From Pseudisothecium myosuroides (lineage: Eukaryota; Streptophyta; Bryopsida; Hypnales; Lembophyllaceae), in the NCBI GenBank assembly GCA_951799445.1, contig OX637292.1, positions 12,589,296-12,653,295 of the forward strand: DNA of 64,000 nucleotides, read 5' to 3'. The notes under the pieces are model-generated. The model searched no databases. It saw nothing but the letters and a program-made list of their open reading frames with translations, and was not told the origin of the DNA. Made by a program: the position numbers and the translations under genes. Numbering within the stretch: the stretch's first letter is position 1; every line of letters begins with the position of its first letter. Positions 21,504 through 33,400 of the stretch are shown in pieces.

Positions 21504-21848
21504 AATTGAGAGTGTTAATAAAACATCGGATTGTTATTTACTTATGTTGCTTTCATTCCTACAAGGCGCTAGAGTGAGGGGTTTAGGAAAACTGAGCCAC
21601 ATTTTACTCTGGTTGTAACATCTCTACAAACACTAAGTGTTCAATGAATGGCAAAGAATCCTTTTATATAAAATAGAAGTATAAATGTTCATCTTCAAAA
21701 AAAAATTTCAATTTTCATTTTTGAATAACATAACAAGAAACCCGCAATTTTTGACAATATCTCTCTTCCCCCCCCTGCTCCTTTAAGGTAACTACACTTA
21801 ATTTTGACCACTTTCTAAAACCACATTGTCTAGATTCTTGCCTAATGT

Positions 21849-22211
21849 GTACATCACAAAGTTTAGACCCTACGATTTGGCAACAATTATCATGAGGTTA
21901 TTGTTGTTTCATGGGTTCGTACCATAATCGCACTAACTCAGTGTATTTTTACGCACTGAATCAGTGCAAAAACAATGAATATCAATAGCGTACGGTTTAT
22001 GTACTTTAACTATATGATTGCTGTGCAATTTTGACACAACAATTGTATAATTAAAGTACATAAATCGTACGCTATTGATATTCATTGTTTTCGCACTGAT
22101 TTAGTGCGTAGAAATACACTGAGTCAATGCGATTATGGTACGAACCCATGAAACAACGATAACTGCACGATAATTGCTGCCAAATCGTAGGGTCTAAACT
22201 TTGTGATGTAC
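21849..22211. repeat. Long near-perfect hairpin, about 170-bp arms
   Basis: GTACATCACAAAGTTTAGAC at 21849 and its reverse complement ending at 22211 begin an inverted repeat that continues through GGTTCGTACCATAATCGCA and ATGAATATCAATAGCGTACG to a short central spacer near 22020-22040. Mismatches are sparse, with a few small bulges. Weaker pairing extends outward (GACCACTTTC / GGTCGGTTTTG). It encodes no protein. It may be a fold-back transposon or a source of double-stranded RNA. Confidence 0.85.
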
Positions 22212-22427
22212 TTCCACTATTCATGAGAGTCTATGGTCGGTTTTGAAAACACCTATTCTCAGCACTTTGAAAATTCACAATTTATTCACACGGTATCCAA
22301 AAAATGCGTTCTAAGAGAATCTAGAATCTCCTTTTGACTACCAACAAGATCCCACAAGAAAATTTCAATATAATAATGGGAACCATGCTGAATTGCTTAA
22401 CTGTGCAATTTTAGGTGTAATTGAAGT

Positions 22428-23485
22428 TTAGGAATTGAATCTCCCACATGATCAAATCATGCTTGAATCTGTTTGTGACTATAATTGTGGATGTGTTGTT
22501 GCTAACTATGAAGTTCTTGCTTTGGGTTTTACTACATGGTATTTATTGTGTAGGGTTGTTTGATTATGGCTAAAATTTAGGCCTCTCATGCAAGATCATA
22601 TCATGAGACTATTAAGAACCTCTAATGTCCCAAAAGTCCTCAAAGTATGTATGATCTCAATTTTTGACAAGATTTTTTGAAACTATTTTTTAATATAGAT
22701 AAATTGATTAGGTATAAGGAAATATGGTTTTTATTTCAATCAGTATTTGAGAGCAAATGTTATGTCACGGTAAGCCCAAAGCAAACAAAGACAAACAATA
22801 AAAAAAAACTTTGAAATACTTTTTTTTTAAATTGATAGATTATTATTTTTCTATGTAGGAAGGCTTAATTCATTCCATTTGGATAAGTGATGTGAATGCT
22901 ATGAAACTTCTTGTTTTGTAGACAATCTTACCAAATTATTGAGAAAATAATGTATTAAATTCTATTTTAACACTTTACAAAAAAAATAAAATTGCACATT
23001 GTTTAGTTTTATTTCTAGAACAATTTTATCGTTGGATTAGTGTATTTTAATTTTATTGTAAAGCAATCAACAATTTAGTTTCTTATTCTATCTCGTACTT
23101 GCTTCAATTTACTAATTTTTTTAAGAATGGAAATCACAAGTGGAGGAGTGAATATTTTCAAAAACTCTCAACTCAAAATCCTCAACGTTAAATTTAAAAA
23201 AAATCTCTAGTAAAAAAATTTAAGTTAAAAATATTCTAAACCTTATAATTTTGAGAGACTTATTAAAAAAAACATTACCTTTACTTTAAACACTTATATC
23301 TTGTGATTGTAATAGTCAATGTAAGTTTCTAAAATTTCTTCCACATTTTCATATTAGTTCAATGCAAGATTGTACAATTGGATATGCAAAAGAATCAAAT
23401 GTTCAAAATTTTTGTTGTTTGTAATGAAAATGGCAATTTTGAGTGTGTTTTGTCAAAAAAATGGCCTTAGGACTTGAGGGGTTAA
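22428..23485 (+). repeat. Local duplication, copy B (empty MITE site)
   Basis: This is the direct counterpart of 20195-21503 without the 308-bp MITE. The TTAA-family part runs from about 22619 to 23481, ending CTTGAGGGG then TTAA. Divergence is substantial (about 20% by eye), so the duplication is not recent. Confidence 0.65.
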
Positions 23486-23593
23486 AATTAAAACTATTAC
23501 TAAAAATTCCAAGCATGGCCAAAATGTTTTTTGTTCACAGTGCTTTTGTTCCTATAAAGTGAGGGCATTCGTGTATCCTAATCACATTTAATT

Positions 23594-24314
23594 CCCTAAA
23601 TGCCCAAGACACCAAATTCTGGTGTGAACAAAAATTGAAAGTTAAATAAAATCTTAACAAATTATTATTTTTAGTAGGATTTTTTTCAAAGACTATTCTT
23701 TTTGAATTTTAGTTTTAGCATCAAATATTTGATTTTGAAAATGATTGATTATGATTTTTCTATTCAAGACAATGTGCAAGAATTTCCATTGCAAATCTTG
23801 ATTGGTATAGTGTGGAGGGCTCTTGGAAATGAGATTCAAATTTACTAAATCTTGGAGAAAAAATCACATTAGAAATTCATTTAAAAAAAATTGAAGAGTA
23901 GATTTTGAGAAGCCGCAAATTGATTGGAGTTATGCATGTTGTGTCCTTTAACCTCATATTTTTTTGGTGACCTCAATTTAGATTTGACTTGTGAAAAGAG
24001 GATTGAAAGACTTCAAATCACTTTCACAAGTTTAACATCCTTGTGATCAAACATTATAATCTTTCAATCCATAAATGACATTGTTGTGTTTTCATTTCCC
24101 ATAAAAACTCTAATGTGTCTAATTTTACCTATTGAAATAGCAGCAAAGTTGGGCTCTATTCAAGAGGATTCAATACTTATCTCTGAAAATGCTTTATTTG
24201 GAATTGTTTGGTTACAATTCAAAGAAAAATAGATTAGACTTATCAAAATGTTGATGTTTTGTTTAATTTAAAGTAAATTTCAATAAGCTCAAAAAAGGTC
24301 TGTCGGCATTTAGA
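23594..24314 (+). mobile_element. Degraded TTAA-type element (CCCTAAATGCCCAAG ends)
   Basis: The left end CCCTAAATGCCCAAGACACC and the right end GGTCTGTCGGCATTTAG mirror the better-preserved copy at 49191-49836. The shared interior includes TTTTGAGAAGCCG(C/T)AAATTGATTGG and GGTCCTTTAACCTCATATTT-like phrases. No coding sequence is visible. Confidence 0.6.
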
Positions 24315-26172
24315 TAAGTCATGGATGGCATATTTGAAGTATAGTAAGGTAGAAGCACCAGTAGTCGATCTTTTAAGGAATTTTGGAGGAATTTTGGAGC
24401 AGATTGTGCGCAGTAAGAGGTGGTGGATATTGTTCCCATGTAGGAAGATAGGAAATATGAGGATTACAAAATTTTCAGAATTTTATTCCCAAAACTGAAT
24501 TTACAATGAATTTTGGGAACCAAAAAGTGCATTTTACTAGTAGCCACTCTTTAGAGTCTACCAATTCCGATCATTCAAGAACTACTTTCCTGCTCATTAC
24601 TTCTTACTTTCTTGCTCACTACTCCGGGACATGTGTCATAACATTACTAGTCTTAACCTTGAAAAGGACCAAAAAAACACATTAAAAGCTTTTTCCAGAT
24701 GTTAAAACTAAGAAATTCTTTCAATCCTTTTTTCACATGTCAGATCTAAAAAGTTGGTCACATATCAAATCTAATTCTGGACTGTGCAAAGTCCAGAATT
24801 GAATAACATGAGTGCAAACAGATCTTTGAAGTTTTGTCTAACTTTTGATTTACGACCTCATAAATTACATTGGGAGATACTTCGACAGCAGCATCCAAAA
24901 ATCTGGCTTGCACTGCATTTGCGTACAAGTATGTGCTCAAGTCCATGCCGGTAAGTGAATTTCATTGAGAGATCCTTTGAGTTGCATAAAATTTTGGGGA
25001 CTTCTTCTAAATGGTTTATGTGCTTCCAACTTGCCATTTGGTTTACACAATGGAAGATGCAACATTTGTCATGTCCGAGCATTCTACAACAGATTGTATG
25101 CTGAGGATAATAATGTGCATACCTTTTGGCACAACATCTATTTGTGTCATTTTGTAATGGTATGCATCCATTTCATCATCTCCAAATAGAAATTTCCAGA
25201 TGCTTCTACTCAAAGAGTAACAAATTACGATAAAAGTTTTTCTAAGTATTTCAGAGTGTGCTCTAGAATTGTCACATCTAGATGCCAATTTCCAGTGATA
25301 TTGAGAGATCTCCCGATCATCTCCAGCATTGCAAAGCCCAGATTTCCCAATTTTAATCCATAATTAGTTGAACATGGCATAAAAATACTTATCTCATTGG
25401 GATTATCTTGGTACGATTTTTTGAGAATATCCATTCTGGACAGTTTGCCAGAAAAGAATCACTGAAGGTCACAAAATCCAATGTTTACAAAGTCTATCAA
25501 TCCAATGTTACGTCTGTCTACTTGGGGCAGAGTATATTGACACGGACGAGGAGGGTTTCCTTTAAGTTATCTTGGAAGATAAAGACTAGAGAGACTTGAA
25601 TAGAATGGGATTTGCATACGCCTCCAGCAATTCTGCAGAGTAACCCGTCTGGGTCAAATATTACCAACCCATGGAAGTCAAGCCAATGAATCAAGCTCTA
25701 TTCTCATGGCTGTGATTCAGCTTGGCCACATAAGTTCATTGTAAATGGACAAAAACGATAAAAAAAAGAAAAGAAAAAACGAGCACGAACTAGTACTGTT
25801 TGAGAAATCGAATTCATTGAATGAAAGAAACAGAACATTTGTCTAGATTTGATAATGACTAATTGTTCAAGCATGACCAGAGTCGTCTCAAAGCGCAACA
25901 TTGTGTGATGAGATTATTCACAGTCAACGCAGTTTCATTTCACGCAAACTTCATTGCACTCAATACTATCATCAATAAATCCAAATGGACAATTTCAGTA
26001 TGAACGGCGATTCGAATCTCTTCTTTGACCATTCATCCCTCAACCATAGCCGTTGCCATAAGGGTGATGTCATGATAAGGTGCTGTTACCTTATGATACA
26101 AATAATGCGTTTTCTCACCTCCCGGGCATATCATTGACCCTAATATACTATCTCACACTCAGTAGTCCACGC
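24315..26172. other. AT-rich intergenic DNA with a MITE end; no gene recognised
   Basis: AGGTAGAAGCACCAGTAGTC at 24347 is the left end of the TA-MITE family without a matching right end. 24750-25600 has minus-strand frames broken by stops that could be an old pseudogene; no motif lets me name it. Confidence 0.4.
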
Positions 26173-27525
26173 TTAAGGGAAGTAATCCGCCCAATTGTGG
26201 TAGTACGCTTCACGCTGCTCTTTGTTCATGATTTTATTCCACTGCAGGCAATCACATAATAATGGTTCACGGTCAGACAGAGGGTGAACCGATTCCCTCC
26301 CAAAAACTTCACACACACACACACACTTCATGGATTTAAATGACCAACTCAATTGATCAATTTGAGAGATATAGAACTTAGATGGGACCAAATCTAATAT
26401 CACCAGAATCAATGAAGAAAATTGCTTATGTTGATCAAATAAACCCCCAAAATTGGATAAAGAAAGTCTCAATATACCCTACAAACAAACATGAGGAAAA
26501 ATTGACCGTAACGAGCTAAAACCCTCCATTAAAACAGCCCTCCCTACAACCCTACCCAAATTCACCAAAGGATGCAAGAAACCTGACCTTGAACTCATAG
26601 GGCTTTCCTTTCTTAATAGCACGCTTCATATGGTGATTCTCATGCACCATCGCAAGGTCGTGCCAGCTGCAACAAACACATACAAGCGCACATTCAATGC
26701 AACTAAGTTACGAACACCCGTAATCACCACTGATTCAAAATCAACCCTAAAAGTTCACACAATCAGTACATATTGATTCAGAGGATGCAGTACACCTAAG
26801 TTTTCAAGCTCATTTCATCTCCCACTAAAACTTTGAAACGTCATAACTTTCACATTCGGTATCCAAATCATAAATTCTTTGGTGAATTGGAATCCTTATT
26901 CGTTTTCTAACAAGACCGTAAGAAAACAAGTCAACATAATAATATTGACCAGTGAACTTCTCTCAGAGCTCAAGGTGGCGAGATTTCGGGTGCCCCTAAC
27001 CCCGAGACCTTGCGTGCAAGAAAACTCAGAAGAAAAAGAGGCGATGCAAGTGAGATATTGATCAAGAAGATGCAGTTCCCCTAGATTGTCAATTTTAGGT
27101 CATCTCCCACTAAAACATTGAAACTTCGTAACTTTCACATTCGGAATCCAAATAATGAATTCTCTGGTGCTTTACAATCCTCTTTCATTTTCTACTATCA
27201 AGAGCGCATAAAAAGAAGTTAAACAAAGAAATACTGCCCAATTTTATTACTAGGAATAGCGCTCAGAGCTCAAAGTAGCGAGATTTCGGGTGTCAACGCT
27301 TTGAATGCAAGAAAAAAATTTGAGAGATACATAAATTTGAATGCAAAAGAGGCGATGCCAGTGAGCGCACTTGAACATGTTGTTGCACTGCTCCCAGTAG
27401 TACGGGCAAGCGATGGAGTAGGCGGAGAAGGCGACGGAGCCCCAGAAAATGGAGCTGAAGGCCTCCTTGTCCGAGTGCGGCACTCCCGGGTCGCCGGTGT
27501 ACGCGGGGCCGAACATTTTCTCCAT
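26173..27525 (-). CDS. Probable mitochondrial complex I ESSS/NDUFB11-like accessory subunit (3 exons, 100 aa)
   Basis: Exons on the minus strand are 27525-27371, 26666-26588 and 26241-26173, joined at consensus GT-AG sites with intact phase, giving exactly 100 residues. It starts MEKMFGPAYTGDPGVPHSDK. One hydrophobic helix spans about 23-44, followed by an aromatic and charged tail (NWHDLAMVHENHH, KPYEFKWNKIMNKE) and the end YYHNWADYFP. A short protein with one membrane span and a YYxNWxxYFP end matches my memory of the plant ESSS-type subunit of NADH:ubiquinone oxidoreductase. The gene model is strong and the family name is less certain. It is head-to-head with the zinc-finger gene, 329 bp between start codons. 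Intron 1 carries a direct duplication. Confidence 0.75.
26770..27300. repeat. Direct duplication within intron 1 of the complex I-like gene
   Basis: About 245 bp at 26770-27010 is repeated at 27055-27300. Shared words are GATGCAGT(A/T)C, CATCTCCCACTAAAAC, TAACTTTCACATTCGG, CTCAGAGCTCAA and GCGAGATTTCGGGTG. Divergence is moderate. Confidence 0.7.
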
Positions 27526-27854
27526 CTTGCTTGCGGAAAATTTGCAAAGAACAATCTGAAACAAGAAAAAACGGAAAACGCAAGCAATGCGAAGATGGTG
27601 GTAATGCGAGAAGCCTTCGACTGCGAGGAAGGGAAAGTGGCAGGACCAGAGGCAACCCTATCCCCATGTTCCCATGTTCCCAGTTCCCTTATGTTCCCAG
27701 TTCCCTTCAATGAGTTCCCCGTGTGTTCGGGAGTCTTCGGAGAGAGGCCAAAGCCCTGTGAAGAGCCTCCCCCATTCAATTTTTGTTGCTCCCGCCCCCA
27801 TTTCAAGTTTTCACTGCCTCTCCAGGAATTAGGGTTGCAGAGATTTTACGAGCT
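27526..27854. promoter_or_regulatory. Shared divergent promoter region
   Basis: 329 bp separate the start codon of the complex I-like gene (minus) from that of the RanBP2 zinc-finger gene (plus), so both transcripts must start here. It is moderately GC-rich, with a CCCATGTTCCCATGTTCCCAG microrepeat and a reiterated GTTCCC word at about 27660-27720. No clear TATA box is seen. Confidence 0.7.
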
Positions 27855-30458
27855 ATGGCGGCCGCCCTGCTCCGCAAGTCCAGCACGCAGTCCACCTCCA
27901 GCTCCGCGCGCGTTGCTTGGACTGCGGCATTGCAGCATCCTGAGAAGCGTCTGCTCGGCGATCACAGTTCTGCAGCTTTGGAGCTCATCGTCAACGGCGC
28001 GATGCAGGGCAGTCGTCGTCCCGTTTCTGCAGGATCGGCCCTTTTAGGGTCATTGACTAGGAGTGTTTCATCACGCCCGCTTTGTGCTGGTGTTCACTGG
28101 TCTAGAGGTCTTCTGTCTCGGAGTTTTTACGCTGATTCTGTAGGAGTGCAACAGTCTGAAAGGAAGGAGAGCAGCGGTGGTGAAGCGTCACCCGAGGGTT
28201 CTAGTAATTCTGGGTCGGTGGCAGTGCAATCATTGCAACCATCCCTGTCCTTTGATGATTTTCGGTCTCTCATTGTTAGAAAGAAGAGCGAGGTTGCAAT
28301 TCTTGAGGCTGCACTTGATATCCTAGAGACTGCTCCTCGGGACAAGCGGTTTGAAGATCTTGTGCGGAAACACAACCTCCAATTTGAGTCGAAGAAATCG
28401 GTGCCTGGAGACTTCGTAGGGCAACCTTACAATGCGTCTAAGTTAGCTGTAACTGTAGACCCTTTAACGGACTCCTTTAAGTCGAAGAATGATAACGTTG
28501 AGAATAATTCTGTAGGGTTCAACCCAACTAAAACGTCTGATAGCCAGCTGGATAGATCGTCGGATGTCGCGAAACCCCCATCTCCCCCTACAATGTTTGG
28601 CAGGCTGTCCTTGAACGACTTTCCCCCACCACGAGATCCCAATCTTGAGAGATTGCAGAAGAAGAGGAGGAGACTAGAATTGCTGAAAGAATACGAACGC
28701 AAGAATAAAATAGAATCCTTGAATTTTGGAGCGGGCGGGAGGAGCTCTCTGGGAGGCTCAAAACCTGTAAGTATTCTTCCTTAACTTTGTTCATTGCCAT
28801 TTTCTGAACTGAAGTCCCTAAACTCAAAACCCTTTAAAACTGTGGAATATGGTGGAGTCCCTAACTCTAAACCCTAAACCCTTGAGATTGTGGATTCTGG
28901 TGGAGTTCGTGATTTAGGTCTGGTGAGACTTCAAGGGGCTAGTTTGCGCTATAGAAGATCCGCAACCCCGAGTTGTGCATGCTCTTTGCAATGCCTCATA
29001 ACTCACACCCTACGGAGAAAAGCCATAGGGGTCCTGTGATACTACCGGAGTACCTGCTAGGTCATCCAGACAGCCTCGTTTACGATCTAATTAAAATTTT
29101 ACTAAATGGATTCCCAAGTTGTTGATTTGAACCCTAAACCCTAAACCCTAAACCTTTTGTAACCTTTTGTTTGTAACCTTTTGTTCATATAAATACACAA
29201 GGGCACTCTATATCTTGCACACGACTTCGTCGCCTTTGATACTTTAAAGAACGCTGGGGGGTCCTCGATAGTACTCCTGTCCCGCTGCAAGCAATTTGAG
29301 CTAAGAGTTTGTGTTTCATGTGGTAACAGAGAGAAGAACTGCCCCCTTTCGATCCTTTGAAGCCCAATGCAGGTGCTTTCCTAGAGAAACCTGAGAAGAC
29401 TTACAGAAGCTTAGCGGACCGCTTATACGAAGAGCAATTCGGACATCCGGCACCACCTGGTCTGAAGCGAACATATCCGAAGGGATCGTTTTACGATCGG
29501 TGTATGAAGGAAAAGGAACGAAAAGAAAAAGAAGCTGCTGCTGCTGCCTCCGCCGCAGCCCGGATAGCGTCAAAGGATGAGGTATCATCACCGCCATCTC
29601 AGCCGATTGAATCAGTCGGCCCTCAGCGGGAAGAGGAAAACAGTGATAACCCGACGGAAAGGAACGTTTCAAGCAACGATGTAAACCAGGAAAGGAAACC
29701 CGGAGCCTGGAGATGCCCCGAGTACGTATCCTAATCCTTAGTCTTGTTGACTTCACTAATGTATAAACCAGTGAGTACAAATTGAACCCTTTTTGAGTGT
29801 TTATAAGAATCAGGTTATAATGGGTTTTAAATGTTTGCAGCTGATTTTTGTTAATGCTTTTGTCTAGGTACTGTCATAAAGGTAGAGGGATACTATTTTC
29901 AATGCTTAAAGCATTAACACATGCAGGAATGTGGTTTTGGGGAGATAATTCTAGTCTATAGAACTGTGGAGAGATAAGCTAGGGTACACGATTGAGATCA
30001 AGTATTTATCACTTCGTGTGGTCTTTTTGACTAATTTCACTGGAAGTAAGAGTTGACTAATTTTTACTGCGGCTAACAGTTGACTAACCCGTTTTTATTC
30101 AAAACTGAGTGACCACAGACAACTAACCAATTCATTCTTACACCTCGTACAAATAAGTCCAATTAAGTGTATGAGTACATGATTTGCTTCTGATGATTTG
30201 GTTCATTAAAGGAGACAGGGTAAGGTTTTTAATGATTGTAGTGCCTCCTGCTCATGTGGGATCATGTCTTCCTCATTTTTATTTTTTTATAATGGTCGTC
30301 TGTCTACTTGGTGTGCTCATTATTTTTGTGGAACTGAAAGGATACTGTTGTTGATGGTTGTCAGGTGCACCTACATCAATCTTTCTGGAGAGAAATTTTG
30401 CTATAAATGTCAGACACAGCGTGGAGAGAATGGTGAAAGGCGGTCTGCTATGGCTTGA
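27855..30458 (+). CDS. RanBP2-type zinc-finger protein, probably organelle-targeted (3 exons, 465 aa)
   Basis: Exons are 27855-28766 (donor GTAAGT), 29330-29721 (donor GTACGT) and 30365-30458; phases agree. The chosen start, MAAALLRKSSTQ, opens a Ser/Arg/Ala-rich, acid-poor N-terminus like a mitochondrial or plastid transit peptide; an upstream in-frame ATG (27783) would bury it. Residues of interest: a conserved helical segment LSFDDFRSLIVRKKSEVAIL, a basic RLQKKRRRLELLKEYER helix, the block TYRSLADRLYEEQFGHP, and one C-terminal zinc finger with W431, C433, C436, N440, C447 and C450 (WxCxxCx3Nx6Cx2C). This class binds single-stranded RNA. Plant organelle members (VAR3/OZ group) act in RNA editing or plastid development, so an organelle RNA role is a reasonable inference. 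The finger is split by intron 2. Confidence 0.85.
28767..29329 (+). other. Intron 1 of the zinc-finger gene with a telomere-like repeat
   Basis: The intron holds consecutive CCCTAAA units at about 29133-29155 and scattered AAACCCTAAACCC words at 28870-28890. These are plant telomere-type motifs, short enough to be an interstitial relic. Confidence 0.7.
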
Positions 30459-33400
30459 GGTAGCATCTTAAGAGCATTGGAACGTTTTACAGGGAAATCA
30501 GTTGTCCGCCTTGGTCTTTCATACATAAATTAGGCAGTGGGTCAGAGCCAGGATATGGTTCACCTCTAACGCAGTGGCACTCTCTCTAGACTACGGTAGC
30601 ACTTTCCCATTGTCTTAGTTCATCATACGGTAGTTTATCACAAAAGTTTACTAAATTTTTCTGATCTTGAGACGATTTCTCTGGTCAGGGATTGGTCGCA
30701 ATTAGCAGTTGCAGTTCATTAGTTGGATATGATGTCAGTGTGAATGGACTATTATATCTTGTGCCGGAAAATTCTTGTGGAAGTAGGCAGGCCAGATTTA
30801 CATTCTGAGTCACTGTAGTGAAGGTAGAAAATATATACATTCAAAGATATATCGTGGATCAAAGTTCACATTGGATACGCATTTTTTAAATAGGAAATAG
30901 GAAAAATTACCACATGTCGTGGCTGTGGGCTTTCAAAAGGATTTGTAATCTGAGAACCTAGCTTAAGTGTGTTGTTTTATTTCAAATTGCAATCGTGCAT
31001 AGTATATCATATGAAAAAATTGATAGTGCAGCACTAACTATTTTTGATTTGGGTATGGAAAAGGGTATCTGTAAGGTGGACATGAGTTTGAATTTTTTTT
31101 CAAAGTTTGGTAACTGAGTTTCCTAATTCTTTGTGACTCAACTTTAAATGTTGCCATAATTTGTCCTCTCGCAACCCAATATCTTAATTATTTAACCCTT
31201 AAAACTTCGAAGGGGTGACCTTTGAAATCATCCTTTTCTATTACCATGTGAATCAGTAGCCTCCAAAATTGCAAAAGTACTCATTGCAAGTCAAACTACT
31301 GTAGAAGATCTTCCCTTTCCACAACAAATTTCGAGGATGAATAGTTGCACTTCTGTCCTATACAGTAGGATTCCCTATCATCCATCGGACACAAATCGTC
31401 TGCTTCAGCGTTCAAGGGCTAAGAATGGTGGCTTTAGGTTGAATGCATGATTGTAATGAGCTTAATCTTAGTTAATCCTAGTTATGTGAAATGGAGACAA
31501 GTTTGGAATAGATTGTCCTACCTAAGAGTACAATAGGAATAGCACAAAGTGAATTTTGAACTAGCCTTGTCAGTTCCTTAGAAGGCCATGGAAAATTGAC
31601 CCCATCATTGCCTTGTTTTGTACCCCCCAGAAAGGCAAGAATTTATTATTTGCCATAGATGATCAAAATTGGATAATTTGAATTCATTTTTGAAATCAAA
31701 GACCTTGCATTAGAAATTAAAAAATCAACTACTTCAAAATAGTGGGCAAACTTTACATTTATTCTAATTGAGGTCTATTTGATTAGGGAATTAAGAAATC
31801 CATTACCCTTGTCATAAAAAATGTAAAATTTCATCCTCAGTCAATAGATTGTTAAAATTCTCTTCAAGGCAATCCTGACACTTGATATACACTTGCATTA
31901 ACTAGATATTTAAACAAGGGCTATATATGATAAATATATTATAGAATATTAAAAAACATTAAATAAATAAATAAATATATATATATTCAAAATGAATTTA
32001 CAAAATGAAAAATATTACTTTCAAAGAATAAATATGACCTTATCTTAATTTATGTATTGTCCTAATTTTTGCCTAGTGACTATTTCAAGCAATCCCTATA
32101 TTTGTGAAAAACTCCACATTTAGAAAAATGGGCATGCACAAGGATGACTGAGCTAGCACCAATGATTTTTGGATACAATAATATTTCTTGTACAAAAGTA
32201 TAAATAAATAAAGTGGAACTATATAATAAAGTAGGACAAAAAGAATCCATCCCAAATACTTCAAGATTGACTTTATTTTCTAATTATATTCTTTTTTCCA
32301 ACAAACAACTTTTTATATGTACTAGTGCTCAAAACAATCAAAAAAACAATATATCACGCTTCCCTACTATGAATTATTATATTTGGCTTTAGGTTGGATG
32401 TGTTCAAAATGAAACCCTCAATCCAATGAATTTTTGGAAGTACAACAATCTGTTAAGCAAGTATCAATCAAGAAGTAGGTTTGAAACTCATCTCTGTCCT
32501 CTAGATTGTTTGAATAATTCTACTAATCATTGAGAACAGATTGCCCTAAAATTGTTGAGTCATTCTATCCGCCAAGTACTATAGTTGTTGGTCAATTGTA
32601 AGCCACCTTTTCACATGTGGATGCTCTTACATCCTACAGGCTTGTCAATCATTGCCTCATTCTTGTATTTCCTTGCCCAACTTCTAATAATTGCTCATAT
32701 TCTTTCTATGAGGCAATTCAGTCACATTCACATTTTGATTTCTCCACCCCTTTCTTGACCTTGAATAGTCTAAACTGACAACACCCTATGTACATTTTTA
32801 TTGTGCTCTGCTTTGCCCTACTATATACTACTAGAATCCTATTTCCATGACCTATACATTACAGACTTCTACTCCTCTTGACAGTGCAAGTGTACAAACC
32901 AAAATATAGCATTCTCCATGCAAATGCTAATGTACCCTACATACATTTATGTAGACCATTGCTCTAATTTTTGAAATTCGAAAGAATGGACATATCTACA
33001 AACTTCTTTCATTCTTACAAAAGCTAACCATTATAGAAAATACCAAGCCTTGAAAAGGCCATTAAGTGAATTATTTTTATTGTATTTGATGGCTTTGATG
33101 GTGACTTTTACCCTATTGCCGCGCAGAGGGAAGAGTTGCCCTCAAAAAATCTTAGCAATATCCTCAGTACAATTGGACAACATTCATTCGAGAAGGACAA
33201 AAAGAGACAACTATATCCACTATTTCCCATGCCTTCTAAATCCAGGATTTTGCAATGAAATTGTATTTCATTTTGTCAAACAATAAATAAAAAACAAATC
33301 CAAGATTCAACTCTCACACTTCCTGTGCTCTTGTAGCGCTTGAAATCAGCTCTTTTACCTACACTATCATTATTAATGCCACCGCACATTAGGTGTATGG

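Noticed and set aside
24750..25600. Minus-strand frames as a gene
   Set aside because: They change frame and meet stops every 60-80 residues, no splice pattern joins them, and no family motif is seen; at best an unnamed old pseudogene.
27301..28047. 248-residue plus-strand frame over the divergent promoter
   Set aside because: It runs antisense through exon 1 of the complex I-like gene and out of frame into the zinc-finger gene; openness is due to GC-rich composition.
29133..29155. Possible telomere or chromosome end
   Set aside because: Only about three CCCTAAA units inside an intron, with genes on both sides.
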